Shown piece by piece: positions 55,057 through 63,555 of a DNA stretch of 64,000 bases. The notes beneath the pieces were generated by a model. That model was not told the DNA's origin, searched no databases, and was given only the letters and a program-made list of their open reading frames with translations. This stretch comes from Streptococcus gordonii (GTDB lineage: Bacteria; Bacillota; Bacilli; Lactobacillales; Streptococcaceae). The stretch lies in contig NZ_LQWV01000034.1 in NCBI RefSeq assembly GCF_001553855.1, forward strand, positions 1 through 64,000, in the 5' to 3' direction. The position numbers and the translations under genes are program-made. Positions within the stretch are counted from its first letter, which is position 1. The number at the start of each line of letters is the position of its first letter.

Positions 55057-55368
55057 ATGGCACATGATCATAACCATGACCACGAACATGAAGAGCGCGA
55101 ATTGATTACTTTGGTGGATGAGCAAGGCAATGAAACCTTGTTTGAAATTCTCTTGACCATTGACGGTATGGAAGAATTTGGAAAAAATTATGTACTTCTT
55201 GTACCAGCTAATGCTGAAGAAGATGAAAATGGTGAAGTTGAAATTCAAGCATACTCATTCACAGAAAATGAAGATGGAACTGAAGGTGACCTTCAGCCTA
55301 TTCCAGAAGATGCTGAAGAAGAATGGAATATGATTGAAGAAGTTTTCAACAGCTTCATGGAAGAGTAA
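55057..55368 (+). CDS. DUF1292 acidic protein with His-rich N-terminus
   Basis: This 103-aa protein begins [13 protein letters not shown] (a potential metal-binding tail) and continues with the DUF1292 pattern [20 protein letters not shown]...YVLLVP. The ATG at 55057 is preferred over ATG 55051 because the GAGGGAG site abuts the latter. It ends the ireB-yqgF operon. Function unknown. Confidence 0.88.
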   Translation: MAHDHNHDHEHEERELITLVDEQGNETLFEILLTIDGMEEFGKNYVLLVPANAEEDENGEVEIQAYSFTENEDGTEGDLQPIPEDAEEEWNMIEEVFNSFMEE

Positions 55369-55423
55369 GAGTATTTCAGTCTTTGTCAAATAAAAAAGCA
55401 AGGCAAATCTAGAGACTGCCTCA

Positions 55424-55445
55424 GTTCGCTCAATGAGCGAGGCTG
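55424..55445 (+). terminator. hairpin after the DUF1292 gene
   Basis: TCGCTC-AAT-GAGCGA, with CCTC/GAGG outside, forms a stable hairpin with no immediate T run. It is probably a processing site or weak terminator. Confidence 0.4.
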
Positions 55446-55565
55446 GTTTAGATGTTCTGGATAGATTAATTTTTGTTCTGGTTAAAAGGGACGAATACTT
55501 AAATTTGTTAAACAGATAGTTTATTGTTAACTCGGAGTCTCAAACGTAAGCTATATGATTAATTG

Positions 55566-55606
55566 AAAAAAGAGAGCTGGTTGATCATTCACTCGGCTCT
55601 CTTTTT
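55566..55606 (+). terminator. terminator or attenuator directly before folC
   Basis: AAAGAGAGC pairs with GCTCTCTTT across a loop of about 18 bases, followed by TTTT. It ends only 14 bases before the folC ATG, with no promoter in between, so folC must be read through it. Confidence 0.7.
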
Positions 55607-55619
55607 ACTAGGAGTAAAG

Positions 55620-56858
55620 ATGGAGAAGATAGAAAACTGGCTGGACAGCCGAATTGGGCTAAATTTTCGAACAGGGCTTGGGAGAATGGAGCAGGCAATC
55701 CGTTTGCTTGGTCATCCAGAAAAAGCCTACCCAACGATTCATGTAACTGGAACGAATGGGAAAGGATCAACGGTGGCCTTTTTGCAGAACTTATTTGATC
55801 AACATCAAAAGAAAGTTGGGACTTTTACCTCACCTCATAGGGAAACTGTTCATGATCGGATTTGCTTAAATGGGAAGCCGATTTCGGAGAGTGATTTCTC
55901 TAGGTTGGGTGAGCAAGTGCGCAAGATGGAGCAAAACGCACTGTTGCCCCAGGATCAACTTTCTTATTTTGAAATCCTCAGTTTAATCGCCTTTTTGTAT
56001 TTTGCAGAGCAAGAGGTGGATGTGGCCTTGATTGAGGTGGGGATAGGTGGTTTGCTAGATACAACGAATGTCATCACAGGAAGTGTCTCAGTCATTACAT
56101 CGATTGGCCTTGATCATCAGGAGACCTTGGGAGCGACACTTGAGGAGATTGCAGAGCAAAAAGCAGGGATTTTTAAAGTGGGCAGTCCTGCTGTTATCGG
56201 TCCTTTGCCAGAAGTTGCACGACAAGTTTGTCGAGAGCGGGCAAAGGAGTTGAATATCGACTTATATGAGTATGGCCAAGATTTTTCTCTCGAAAACAAG
56301 GAACTTCGGGCTCGTGACTTCTCCTGGCTAGATGTAGAACTGGGCTTGTCGGGGACCTACCAAGAAGAAAATGCGGCTGTGGCTGTGGAAGCTTTTCTTT
56401 TATTTATGGAGCGTCAGTCATGGAATCTAGATCTGAGTTTAGTAAAAAAAGCTTTGGCTCAAACTAGCTGGGCAGGTCGTTTGGAAAAAGTCTGCGATGG
56501 CATTTATTTAGATGGAGCCCATAATCTTCCTGCAGTTGAGCGCTTGGTCGAGTTTATTAAGCAAGAAAAGGACAAAGAAGTTTTGATCTTGTTTGGGGCT
56601 TTAAAGCGAAAAGATTATTCGGAAATGCTTCATTATTTGCAAGAGGAACTACCTCAGGCAAGTTTATTTCTGACTAGTTTTTCATATGGTGAAACAATAG
56701 GCGAGCAAGAAGCAGGGCAACTTCCTTTTATCAGGGATTATAGAAATTTTCTAAAAGACTACCAGCAGGATGATAATCCTCATCGTTTATTGTTTGTAAC
56801 TGGGTCTCTCTATTTCATTGCGGAGGTACGTCAATTTTTAAAAGGAGAGATAGATTGA
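55620..56858 (+). CDS. folC: folylpolyglutamate/dihydrofolate synthase
   Basis: FolC adds glutamate to folates (and may make dihydrofolate). The 412-aa Mur-ligase-fold protein has the P-loop HVTGTNGKGST at about 41-51, TSPH and the EVGIGGLLDTTNV family motif, then DGAHNLPA. The ATG at 55620 follows AGGAGTAAAG. It lies directly behind a terminator-like hairpin. Confidence 0.95.
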   Translation: MEKIENWLDSRIGLNFRTGLGRMEQAIRLLGHPEKAYPTIHVTGTNGKGSTVAFLQNLFDQHQKKVGTFTSPHRETVHDRICLNGKPISESDFSRLGEQVRKMEQNALLPQDQLSYFEILSLIAFLYFAEQEVDVALIEVGIGGLLDTTNVITGSVSVITSIGLDHQETLGATLEEIAEQKAGIFKVGSPAVIGPLPEVARQVCRERAKELNIDLYEYGQDFSLENKELRARDFSWLDVELGLSGTYQEENAAVAVEAFLLFMERQSWNLDLSLVKKALAQTSWAGRLEKVCDGIYLDGAHNLPAVERLVEFIKQEKDKEVLILFGALKRKDYSEMLHYLQEELPQASLFLTSFSYGETIGEQEAGQLPFIRDYRNFLKDYQQDDNPHRLLFVTGSLYFIAEVRQFLKGEID

Positions 56859-56965
56859 CGGCTGGAAAAGGTCTTTGTTATAATGAAAATGGAACTAGCA
56901 AAAAGTAGGCAAAACATACTTCTGTGCCAGCTCTAAAACCCCCTATGATTAAAGGAGGAAGGATT

Positions 56966-57448
56966 ATGACTTTTTCAAAAAAAGCGACGATTTTATCCCT
57001 AACAGCTATAGTAGCTCTTGCTTTGGCAGCTTGTAGCAATGGCAATAGTCAAACACAGCCATCTCAAACCAGTCAAGCTTCAAACTCTTCGGCATCTTCA
57101 AGTTCGACGTCAACTTCAACTTCTGCTTCAAGTTCAAGTAGTGCAACGACTTCGACCTCTTCTTCGTCAGCAACAACCGCTGCAAGTACAGAATTGGACG
57201 GAACCTATACAGCTACGCATGAAGGCGATCAATTGACCTTAACGATTTCATCTGGTAAAGGAACTTTAACTACCTTGGAGAGAGATGGTGAGAAAGAAAT
57301 CGAACAAGTCGAAATTGATAGCACAAATCAGCGAATGATTATTGGAGACGATGTTCATCGCTACTATATCAATGGCAATCAGCTGACTGTTGAAGATATT
57401 GATCAAGAGCAGGATCAAGATGACACAATTGTCTTCACTAAACAATAA
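56966..57448 (+). CDS. Ser-rich lipoprotein of unknown function
   Basis: This 160-aa protein has a type II signal peptide with lipobox LAAC at about residue 22, a low-complexity Ser/Thr stretch at about 29-72, and a small beta domain (LDGTYTATHEGDQLTLTI ... VHRYYINGNQLTVEDI). It matches the position of a pneumococcal lipoprotein between folC and cls. An AAAGGAGGAAGG site supports the ATG at 56966. Confidence 0.8.
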   Translation: MTFSKKATILSLTAIVALALAACSNGNSQTQPSQTSQASNSSASSSSTSTSTSASSSSSATTSTSSSSATTAASTELDGTYTATHEGDQLTLTISSGKGTLTTLERDGEKEIEQVEIDSTNQRMIIGDDVHRYYINGNQLTVEDIDQEQDQDDTIVFTKQ

Positions 57449-57455
57449 GGCTTCA

Positions 57456-57486
57456 CAAGACTGGGGTACCCAGTCTTGTTTTTTTA
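57456..57486 (+). terminator. terminator before cls
   Basis: A perfect CAAGACTGGG/CCCAGTCTTG stem with a three-base loop is followed by TTTTTTTAT. Confidence 0.9.
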
Positions 57487-57573
57487 TATCTATCAGAAGA
57501 CTAGTCTGTTTTTGCTTGATTTATTGGGAAGGCCCCGCTATACTTAAATATAAGAAAATTGAGGAGTGGGTGT

Positions 57574-59100
57574 GTGAGAAAGTTTCGCTTATTGATGTCA
57601 AAATATGGTTTCAGCATCATTGTCATGCTATTGGAACTCTTCTTTGTGTTTTGGCTTTTCTTTTATTTAGGTGAAATCAATAAGGATTTATGGATTCTTG
57701 TAGTCACCTTATTAACAGTTGGGACGATTTTCTCGATTGTCAATCGTTCTATGACACCTGAAAGCAAAGTAACCTGGCTTTTGGTTACTTTTATTCCAGT
57801 TGTAGGGCCTCTGATTTATCTCATGTTTGGCGAACGCAGGCTATCTCGGAAAGAAATGAAGCAGTTGCGTAGCATGGATTCCATGAAGTTTCGTGAGGAC
57901 AATAGTTATGAGCTGAGATTGGATCTGAAAAAGAAAAACAAATCAGCTTTTGGGATAGTTAAATCCTTGCTTAGTATGGACCATAATGCGGATGTTTACG
58001 ATGGGACTGCTTCTCAGTATTTTGCCTTGGGAGAAGAGATGTATGCTGCTATTTTAGAAGACCTGAAATCAGCAGAAAAATTCATCTTTCTGGAATATTA
58101 TATTATCGAAGAAGGTAAGATGTGGAATAGTATTCTGGAGGTTCTGAAGGAAAAGGCTGCTCAAGGAGTAGAAATCAAGCTTCTCTATGATGACATCGGC
58201 TGTATGGCGACTTTACCAGGAGATTATACAGAAACTTTACGTTCCTTTGGGATTGATGCACATAAGTTCAATAAGGTGATTCCGCGTATGACGGTGGCCT
58301 ACAACAACCGAGATCATCGTAAAATTCTTGTGATTGATGGTCAGATTGGCTACACGGGTGGTATCAATATGGCTGACGAATACATTAATCATATTGTCCG
58401 CTTCGGCCATTGGAAAGATGGTGGGATTCGTTTAGATGGTCGGGCCGTTAAGGCGCTGACCAGGCTTTTTCTAATGAATTGGTACATCAACCGAGGTGAA
58501 ATTACGGATTTTGATAAGTATCATTTAGAAAACAAAGCAGTAGAAGGCGAGGGGCTCTATATTCCATATGGGAGCGGTCCTAAGCCTATGTACCGAACAC
58601 AGGTCGGGAAAAATGTTTACCAGAATATTATCAGTCAGGCAACGGACTATGTCTATATCACCAGTCCTTATTTGATTATCGACTATGACTTAACAGAAAA
58701 TATAAAAAACGCTGCCATGCGGGGAGTGGATGTTCGGATTGTCACGCCTTATATTACAGATAAGAAGCTTATTCAACCGATCACAAGAGGATCTTATCGT
58801 GAGCTTTTAGAGGCCGGTGTGCGTATTTACGAATACACACCGGGATTTGTCCACAGTAAGAATGTGATTGCAGACGATGAACTAGCAGTAGTAGGCACCA
58901 TAAACTTTGATTATCGTAGCTTGGTCCATCACTATGAGAATGCTGTGCTTTTATATAAAGTACCTGCTTTAGCAGACATAAAAGCAGATTTTGAAAGTAT
59001 CTTTGAGGTGTCAACAGAGGTACATGACGGTGTCTTTAAATCTACTTGGTACCAAAATCTTCTGAAAGAGATCGTTCAGCTTTTTGCGCCAATGCTTTGA
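57574..59100 (+). CDS. cls: cardiolipin synthase
   Basis: This 508-aa membrane phospholipase-D-superfamily enzyme joins two phosphatidylglycerols to cardiolipin. It has two N-terminal membrane helices (about 10-58) and two HKD motifs: HRKILVIDGQIGYTGG (about 248) and HSKNVIADDELAVVGTINFDYRS (about 428). I chose the GTG at 57574 because GAGGAG lies 7 bases upstream; a TTG at 57559 and a later ATG are alternatives. Confidence 0.94.
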   Translation: MRKFRLLMSKYGFSIIVMLLELFFVFWLFFYLGEINKDLWILVVTLLTVGTIFSIVNRSMTPESKVTWLLVTFIPVVGPLIYLMFGERRLSRKEMKQLRSMDSMKFREDNSYELRLDLKKKNKSAFGIVKSLLSMDHNADVYDGTASQYFALGEEMYAAILEDLKSAEKFIFLEYYIIEEGKMWNSILEVLKEKAAQGVEIKLLYDDIGCMATLPGDYTETLRSFGIDAHKFNKVIPRMTVAYNNRDHRKILVIDGQIGYTGGINMADEYINHIVRFGHWKDGGIRLDGRAVKALTRLFLMNWYINRGEITDFDKYHLENKAVEGEGLYIPYGSGPKPMYRTQVGKNVYQNIISQATDYVYITSPYLIIDYDLTENIKNAAMRGVDVRIVTPYITDKKLIQPITRGSYRELLEAGVRIYEYTPGFVHSKNVIADDELAVVGTINFDYRSLVHHYENAVLLYKVPALADIKADFESIFEVSTEVHDGVFKSTWYQNLLKEIVQLFAPML

Positions 59101-59113
59101 TCATGATAAACCT

Positions 59114-59169
59114 AATGAGAAGGATTTGTTTTACTCTATTGAGGGTAAAAATTTCCTTCTCATTTTTTT
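59114..59169 (+). terminator. terminator of cls, merging into a ComX box
   Basis: AATGAGAAGGA pairs with TCCTTCTCATT across a loop of about 30 bases and is followed by TTTTTTT. The T run directly precedes the ComX box and can act as its T-rich upstream element. Confidence 0.75.
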
Positions 59170-59176
59170 ACGAATA
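59169..59176 (+). promoter_or_regulatory. ComX-type promoter (perfect TACGAATA)
   Basis: TTTTTTTACGAATA gives a perfect ComX (cin) box with a T tract on its upstream side, 22 bases before the ATG of a 47-aa ORF. This is the best late-competence promoter in the window. Confidence 0.75.
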
Positions 59177-59197
59177 AAAAAGTAAAAGGAATTTTTT

Positions 59198-59341
59198 ATG
59201 AAATTAGAGTTTGTTCAAAGAAAGGCAGAAAGGCCGTTTTCAAAAATCTACCTAAGATTTCGGGAATTAGAAACCTTGGCAAAGTCTAAAGCGACCAAAG
59301 ACAAGCAGGCCTTAAAGCTAGAAGTAGAATCTGCCAAGTAG
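59198..59341 (+). CDS. 47-aa basic protein under a ComX-type promoter
   Basis: This small protein (MKLEFVQRKAERPFSKIYLR... ending LKLEVESAK) is basic, soluble and probably helical, with an AAAGGA site. In pneumococcus the slot between cls and nrdD holds competence-induced genes (ccs4 and a neighbour, from memory), so this is a likely late competence gene. Function unknown. Confidence 0.65.
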   Translation: MKLEFVQRKAERPFSKIYLRFRELETLAKSKATKDKQALKLEVESAK

Positions 59342-59373
59342 GCTAATCTTTTGAGAGGTGTGTAAAAGGAAAA

Positions 59374-59402
59374 CTGACAGACAGAAGACTTTTTGATATA
59401 CT
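59374..59402 (+). promoter_or_regulatory. promoter of the large membrane protein gene
   Basis: CTGACA (59374-59379), 17 bases and an extended -10 TGA-TATACT (59397-59402). Confidence 0.65.
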
Positions 59403-59430
59403 AGTAAAGACTATATTGAGGAGAGTTATT

Positions 59431-61002
59431 ATGTTTGATGAATTCGACAATCAAGAGGCAGAAGTGCAACCTGAAGCGAAAATAGAAGAAAAAAAAGAAC
59501 AAGAAATTCAGCCAGAAGAAGCGAAAGCAGGAGTACAACTTCAAGAAGAAAGCTTGAAGCCTGCGAGCATTCCTTTTGGGCATTTGCTACTCTGGAGTTT
59601 CATAGCTAGCTTCTTCAGCGTGGCCAATCCCTTATTTACCTCATTGGCGACAAATCTACAGACGCAAAATCTATATGCCGGCTGGGCAATGACCCAGGGC
59701 CAAGTGGCTTACGGTCAATTTTATGGTACGAGTGGCATGTTGTATTATGTGATAGCATGGTTAGGGAATCTCTTTATGGGAAGTCTTCTTTTTGCTGTCC
59801 TGCAATTTTTAGCGCTTTTTATAGCTGGGATTTTCCTTTTTCAGTTTATCTATCAAATGACTGGAAAAAAGGTTCTAGCGCAGCAACTGCTTCCGCTTTT
59901 TTATCTCTTGGTCATAACTCTTGGTTTTGGTGGCCTCTATGCAAGTATTTTTGTCCTTCCTTTTATTATGTGGAGCCTAAATTTCTTAGCTCGCTATGTC
60001 AATGATCGAGTGGGGGATAATGGTTTCATCTTGCTGGGAGCTATTGGAGCCTTGGCTTTCATGGTGGATCCATTCACTAGTATTGTCTTCTATGGTTTGG
60101 TTTTTCTTGTTTGGACCATTTTTCATATTGCCCGTAAACGCTTGGCCCGAGGATTTTATCAATTTTTAGCTAGTTTACTTGGTTTTTCACTGGTCTTTTA
60201 TCCGCTGGGATATTACACTGTTTGGAAGGGAACTTTTGGTGTAGCAATTAGCCAAGTGACGTACAGCTTTGAAAGTTTAGGATTACAAGTATCCGATCTT
60301 CCTACTTTACTCATAATGGGCGGCCTGTTTGTTGGTCTTGGTTTCTTAACAGCCTTGGTTATGGGAATGGTATCTTTGGTAGAGAAAAATGCAAAACCTT
60401 TCCGATATTTGGGGGGGTTAGGAATTTTAACTCTGCTCCTAGTCAATATCTTTCTGCCAAGTCAGGGAAATTTCCAGTTATTGCCTATGATTCCTTTTGT
60501 GATGATTCTCTTGGCGATGTGGTTTAACAAGAATTTTTCAGAGGGACGTCATACGAGAAAAAGGCGGACTCCTTCTATTTGGAAAAATTATTTTGTTGGA
60601 AATTTATTTTTACCTGTGTTAGCGATGGCCTTTTTAGTCGCATCACCAGTTGTTCAACGCTATCTATTAGCTGGTGAAGAAGAAGCAGAACGTGCTGTGG
60701 TTAGCAAGTATATCCGTGAGGAGTCAGCTAAGGACGATAAAATCTATGCTTGGGACAGCACAGCTAGCCTCTACCAATCAACTGGCCGTCTGTCTGCGGC
60801 AACCATCTTAAGTCCTAAGTTATACTTAGATACCGAAGAGAATAAGATTTTATTAGGAAATCAGCTAGATGCGAATCTACCACGCTATATTGTGGTCAAT
60901 AAAAAAGTTCCTCTACTAGGGAAAGTAAAAAAAATAATATCTTCAAATTATAAGAAAATTGGCCTAGATACTAGCCAGTTCAAGCTTTACGAGCTCAAAT
61001 AA
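59431..61002 (+). CDS. polytopic membrane protein of unknown function (ccs4-locus neighbour)
   Basis: This 523-aa protein has a charged acidic N-terminus (about 1-45, rich in E/K/Q), then about ten to eleven membrane helices to residue 410, and a C-terminal extracytoplasmic domain (about 420-523) with YAWDSTASLYQSTGRLSA. The layout (helices then a soluble C-terminal domain) recalls GT-C-type glycosyltransferases, but the diagnostic acidic loop motif was not confidently seen. Located between a competence-type small gene and nrdD. Confidence 0.7.
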   Translation: MFDEFDNQEAEVQPEAKIEEKKEQEIQPEEAKAGVQLQEESLKPASIPFGHLLLWSFIASFFSVANPLFTSLATNLQTQNLYAGWAMTQGQVAYGQFYGTSGMLYYVIAWLGNLFMGSLLFAVLQFLALFIAGIFLFQFIYQMTGKKVLAQQLLPLFYLLVITLGFGGLYASIFVLPFIMWSLNFLARYVNDRVGDNGFILLGAIGALAFMVDPFTSIVFYGLVFLVWTIFHIARKRLARGFYQFLASLLGFSLVFYPLGYYTVWKGTFGVAISQVTYSFESLGLQVSDLPTLLIMGGLFVGLGFLTALVMGMVSLVEKNAKPFRYLGGLGILTLLLVNIFLPSQGNFQLLPMIPFVMILLAMWFNKNFSEGRHTRKRRTPSIWKNYFVGNLFLPVLAMAFLVASPVVQRYLLAGEEEAERAVVSKYIREESAKDDKIYAWDSTASLYQSTGRLSAATILSPKLYLDTEENKILLGNQLDANLPRYIVVNKKVPLLGKVKKIISSNYKKIGLDTSQFKLYELK

Positions 61003-61006
61003 CATT

Positions 61007-61067
61007 ATCAATATCTTGTGTTTTAATTAAAAAAATTAAAAATATTACACAAGATATTGATTTTTTA
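61007..61067 (+). terminator. terminator whose arms resemble NrdR boxes
   Basis: A perfect 15-bp inverted repeat ATCAATATCTTGTGT/ACACAAGATATTGAT with a 25-base AT-rich loop is followed by TTTTTATTTT. Each arm contains ACACAAGATATTG, close to the NrdR box ACACWATATWTWGTGT. It thus may both end the upstream transcript and regulate nrdD. Confidence 0.65.
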
Positions 61068-61084
61068 TTTTATAGTGTTATAAT
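61057..61084 (+). promoter_or_regulatory. promoter of nrdD
   Basis: TTGATT (61057-61062, inside the hairpin's right arm), 16 bases and an extended -10 TGT-TATAAT (61079-61084). Confidence 0.6.
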
Positions 61085-61111
61085 GAGTCATGTACGATTG
61101 GAGGATAGGAA

Positions 61112-63316
61112 ATGATTACTTTAAGAGAAGAAACAGTGACCTGTATTCCTAATATTTATGTAGTTAAACGCGATTGCCGGCGCGTGAATTTTGACGTTGA
61201 CAAGATTTATAAAGCCTTGGTCAAAGCGGCCTGTGAAGTGACGCCCATGTCTCCTTTGCTTGAAGCCAAGCTTGAAGGAATTACGGAGAAGATTGTTGCT
61301 GAAATCACTCATCGTTTTTCTCAGGATGTGAAGATTTATGAAATCCAAAACATCGTTGAGCATGAGCTTTTGAACGCCAATGAATATGCTATTGCCAAGG
61401 CCTATATCTCGTATCGAACTCAGCGTGACTTTGATCGTTCTCAGGCAACCGATATTAATTTTACTATTGACAAATTGCTCAATAAAGACCAAACAGTGGT
61501 CAATGAAAATGCCAACAAAGACAGTGATGTCTTTAACACCCAACGGGATTTAACTGCTGGGATTGTTGGCAAGTCCATCGGTCTTAAGATGCTACCTCCT
61601 CACGTAGCCAATGCCCATCAAAAGGGCGATATTCACTACCATGATTTGGATTATAGCCCTTATACACCAATGACCAACTGCTGCTTGATTGATTTTAAGG
61701 GTATGCTGAAAAATGGCTTCAAGATTGGAAATGCCGAAGTAGAGAGTCCTAAGTCTATTCAGACTGCGACAGCTCAAATCTCGCAGATTATTGCCAATGT
61801 AGCTTCTAGTCAGTATGGAGGCTGTTCAGCTGACCGAATCGATGAAGTCTTAGCTCCTTATGCAGAACTCAATTACGAGAAGCATTTACGAGATGCCAAG
61901 GACTGGGTGCTAGCTGATAAAAGAGCTGATTACGCTTGGGAAAAAACAAAAAAAGATATTTATGATGCTATGCAGTCCTTAGAGTATGAGATTAACACGC
62001 TTTTTACCTCTAATGGACAAACCCCCTTCACTTCTTTAGGATTTGGTTTGGGAACCAATCGCTTTGAACGCGAGATTCAAAAATCAATTCTTAACATCCG
62101 TATCAAGGGCTTGGGAAGTGAACATCGGACGGCTATCTTTCCTAAGTTGATTTTCACTCTTAAGCGTGGCCTTAATTTAGAGCCTGGAAGTCCCAACTAC
62201 GATATCAAACAGCTGGCACTAGAATGTGCGACGAAACGGATGTATCCAGATGTCCTTTCTTATGATAAAATCATTGATTTGACTGGCTCTTTCAAGGTTC
62301 CGATGGGTTGCCGTTCTTTTCTTCAAGGTTGGAAGGATGAGAATGGTGAAGAAGTCAATTCCGGCCGTATGAATCTGGGAGTTGTGACTGTCAATCTACC
62401 TCGGATTGCACTGGAAGCTGAAGGAGATAAGGATAAATTCTGGTCCTTATTCGCTGAGCGGATGGCAATTGCTAAGGATGCTTTGGTCTATCGGGTAGAG
62501 CGAACCAAGGAAGCAACACCTGCTAATGCTCCAATCTTGTATCAATACGGTGCTTTTGGTAAACGCTTGGGCAAATATGATCAAGTCGACCTGCTCTTTA
62601 CTCACCGCAGAGCAACAGTTTCACTTGGTTATATCGGTCTTTACGAAGTTGCAACTGCCTTTTATGGTGGAGAGTGGGAAGATAATCCAGAAGCCAAAGA
62701 ATTTACAGTGGATATTGTCAAAGAGATGAAGCGTTTAGTTGGTGAATGGTCAGACGAATACGACTATCATTTCTCTGTTTATTCGACTCCATCTGAAAGC
62801 TTGACTGACCGTTTCTGCCGGTTGGATACTGAGAAGTTTGGGCTTGTCCCAGATATTACAGACAAGGAATACTATACCAACTCTTTCCACTACGATGTGC
62901 GTAAAAATCCAACACCTTTTGAAAAATTGGACTTTGAAAAAATTTATCCAGAAGTGGGAGCCTCAGGTGGTTTTATCCACTACTGTGAATATCCTGTCTT
63001 GCAACAAAATCCAAAAGCCTTGGAAGCTGTTTGGGACTATGCTTATGACCGGGTTGGTTACTTAGGAACAAATACGCCAATTGACCGCTGTTACAAGTGC
63101 GACTTTGAGGGAGACTTCACACCGACTGAGCGTGGTTTCACCTGTCCAAACTGTGGCAATAGTGATCCTAAAACTGTTGATGTAGTTAAGCGGACCTGTG
63201 GTTATCTAGGAAATCCGCAAGCTCGTCCGATGGTTAATGGCCGTCACAAAGAGATTTCTGCTCGGGTTAAGCATATGAATGGATCGACTATTAAATTTTC
63301 AGGAAATGAAAACTGA
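61112..63316 (+). CDS. nrdD: anaerobic ribonucleoside-triphosphate reductase
   Basis: This 734-aa class III reductase makes deoxynucleotides without oxygen. It has an N-terminal ATP-cone (about 15-105, VVKRDCRRVNFDVDKIYKAL), the central barrel, and a C-terminal zinc site with two CxxC pairs (CYKC, CPNC at about 665-690). The glycyl-radical motif RTCGYLGNP lies at about 705. It requires the activase NrdG, whose gene should lie just past the window edge. GGAGG lies upstream of the ATG. Confidence 0.97.
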   Translation: MITLREETVTCIPNIYVVKRDCRRVNFDVDKIYKALVKAACEVTPMSPLLEAKLEGITEKIVAEITHRFSQDVKIYEIQNIVEHELLNANEYAIAKAYISYRTQRDFDRSQATDINFTIDKLLNKDQTVVNENANKDSDVFNTQRDLTAGIVGKSIGLKMLPPHVANAHQKGDIHYHDLDYSPYTPMTNCCLIDFKGMLKNGFKIGNAEVESPKSIQTATAQISQIIANVASSQYGGCSADRIDEVLAPYAELNYEKHLRDAKDWVLADKRADYAWEKTKKDIYDAMQSLEYEINTLFTSNGQTPFTSLGFGLGTNRFEREIQKSILNIRIKGLGSEHRTAIFPKLIFTLKRGLNLEPGSPNYDIKQLALECATKRMYPDVLSYDKIIDLTGSFKVPMGCRSFLQGWKDENGEEVNSGRMNLGVVTVNLPRIALEAEGDKDKFWSLFAERMAIAKDALVYRVERTKEATPANAPILYQYGAFGKRLGKYDQVDLLFTHRRATVSLGYIGLYEVATAFYGGEWEDNPEAKEFTVDIVKEMKRLVGEWSDEYDYHFSVYSTPSESLTDRFCRLDTEKFGLVPDITDKEYYTNSFHYDVRKNPTPFEKLDFEKIYPEVGASGGFIHYCEYPVLQQNPKALEAVWDYAYDRVGYLGTNTPIDRCYKCDFEGDFTPTERGFTCPNCGNSDPKTVDVVKRTCGYLGNPQARPMVNGRHKEISARVKHMNGSTIKFSGNEN

Positions 63317-63337
63317 TTGAAACTAAATAAGAAGCGG

Positions 63338-63376
63338 GAGTGATACAGAACATCCGTGTGATGTATCGCTCTTTTT
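63338..63376 (+). terminator. hairpin after nrdD
   Basis: GAGTGATACA/TGTATCGCTC (one G-U) with a 14-base loop is followed by TTTTTC. Downstream genes of the nrd locus may be read through it. Confidence 0.75.
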
Positions 63377-63397
63377 CATTAATCATTAGGAGAAAAA

Positions 63398-63541
63398 ATG
63401 GGAAAATATCAACTAGACGATAAAGGTAAGGCTCAAGTGAGACGTTTTCATGAAAAACATTCTACAGGAGCTAGCAACAAAAAGGCGCGAGTGACTAGTC
63501 TGCGGGAGCAATTTCTGGCAAAGGCTAGCAAGAAGAAGTAA
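63398..63541 (+). CDS. 47-aa conserved basic protein of the nrdD operon
   Basis: MGKYQLDDKGKAQVRRFHEKH... ending AKASKKK is a small basic protein with an AGGAGAA site. A very similar short protein follows nrdD in pneumococcus (from memory). It lies between nrdD and a GNAT gene, an order that normally continues with nrdG. Function unknown. Confidence 0.75.
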   Translation: MGKYQLDDKGKAQVRRFHEKHSTGASNKKARVTSLREQFLAKASKKK

Positions 63542-63555
63542 AGTATGGTAGAAAA

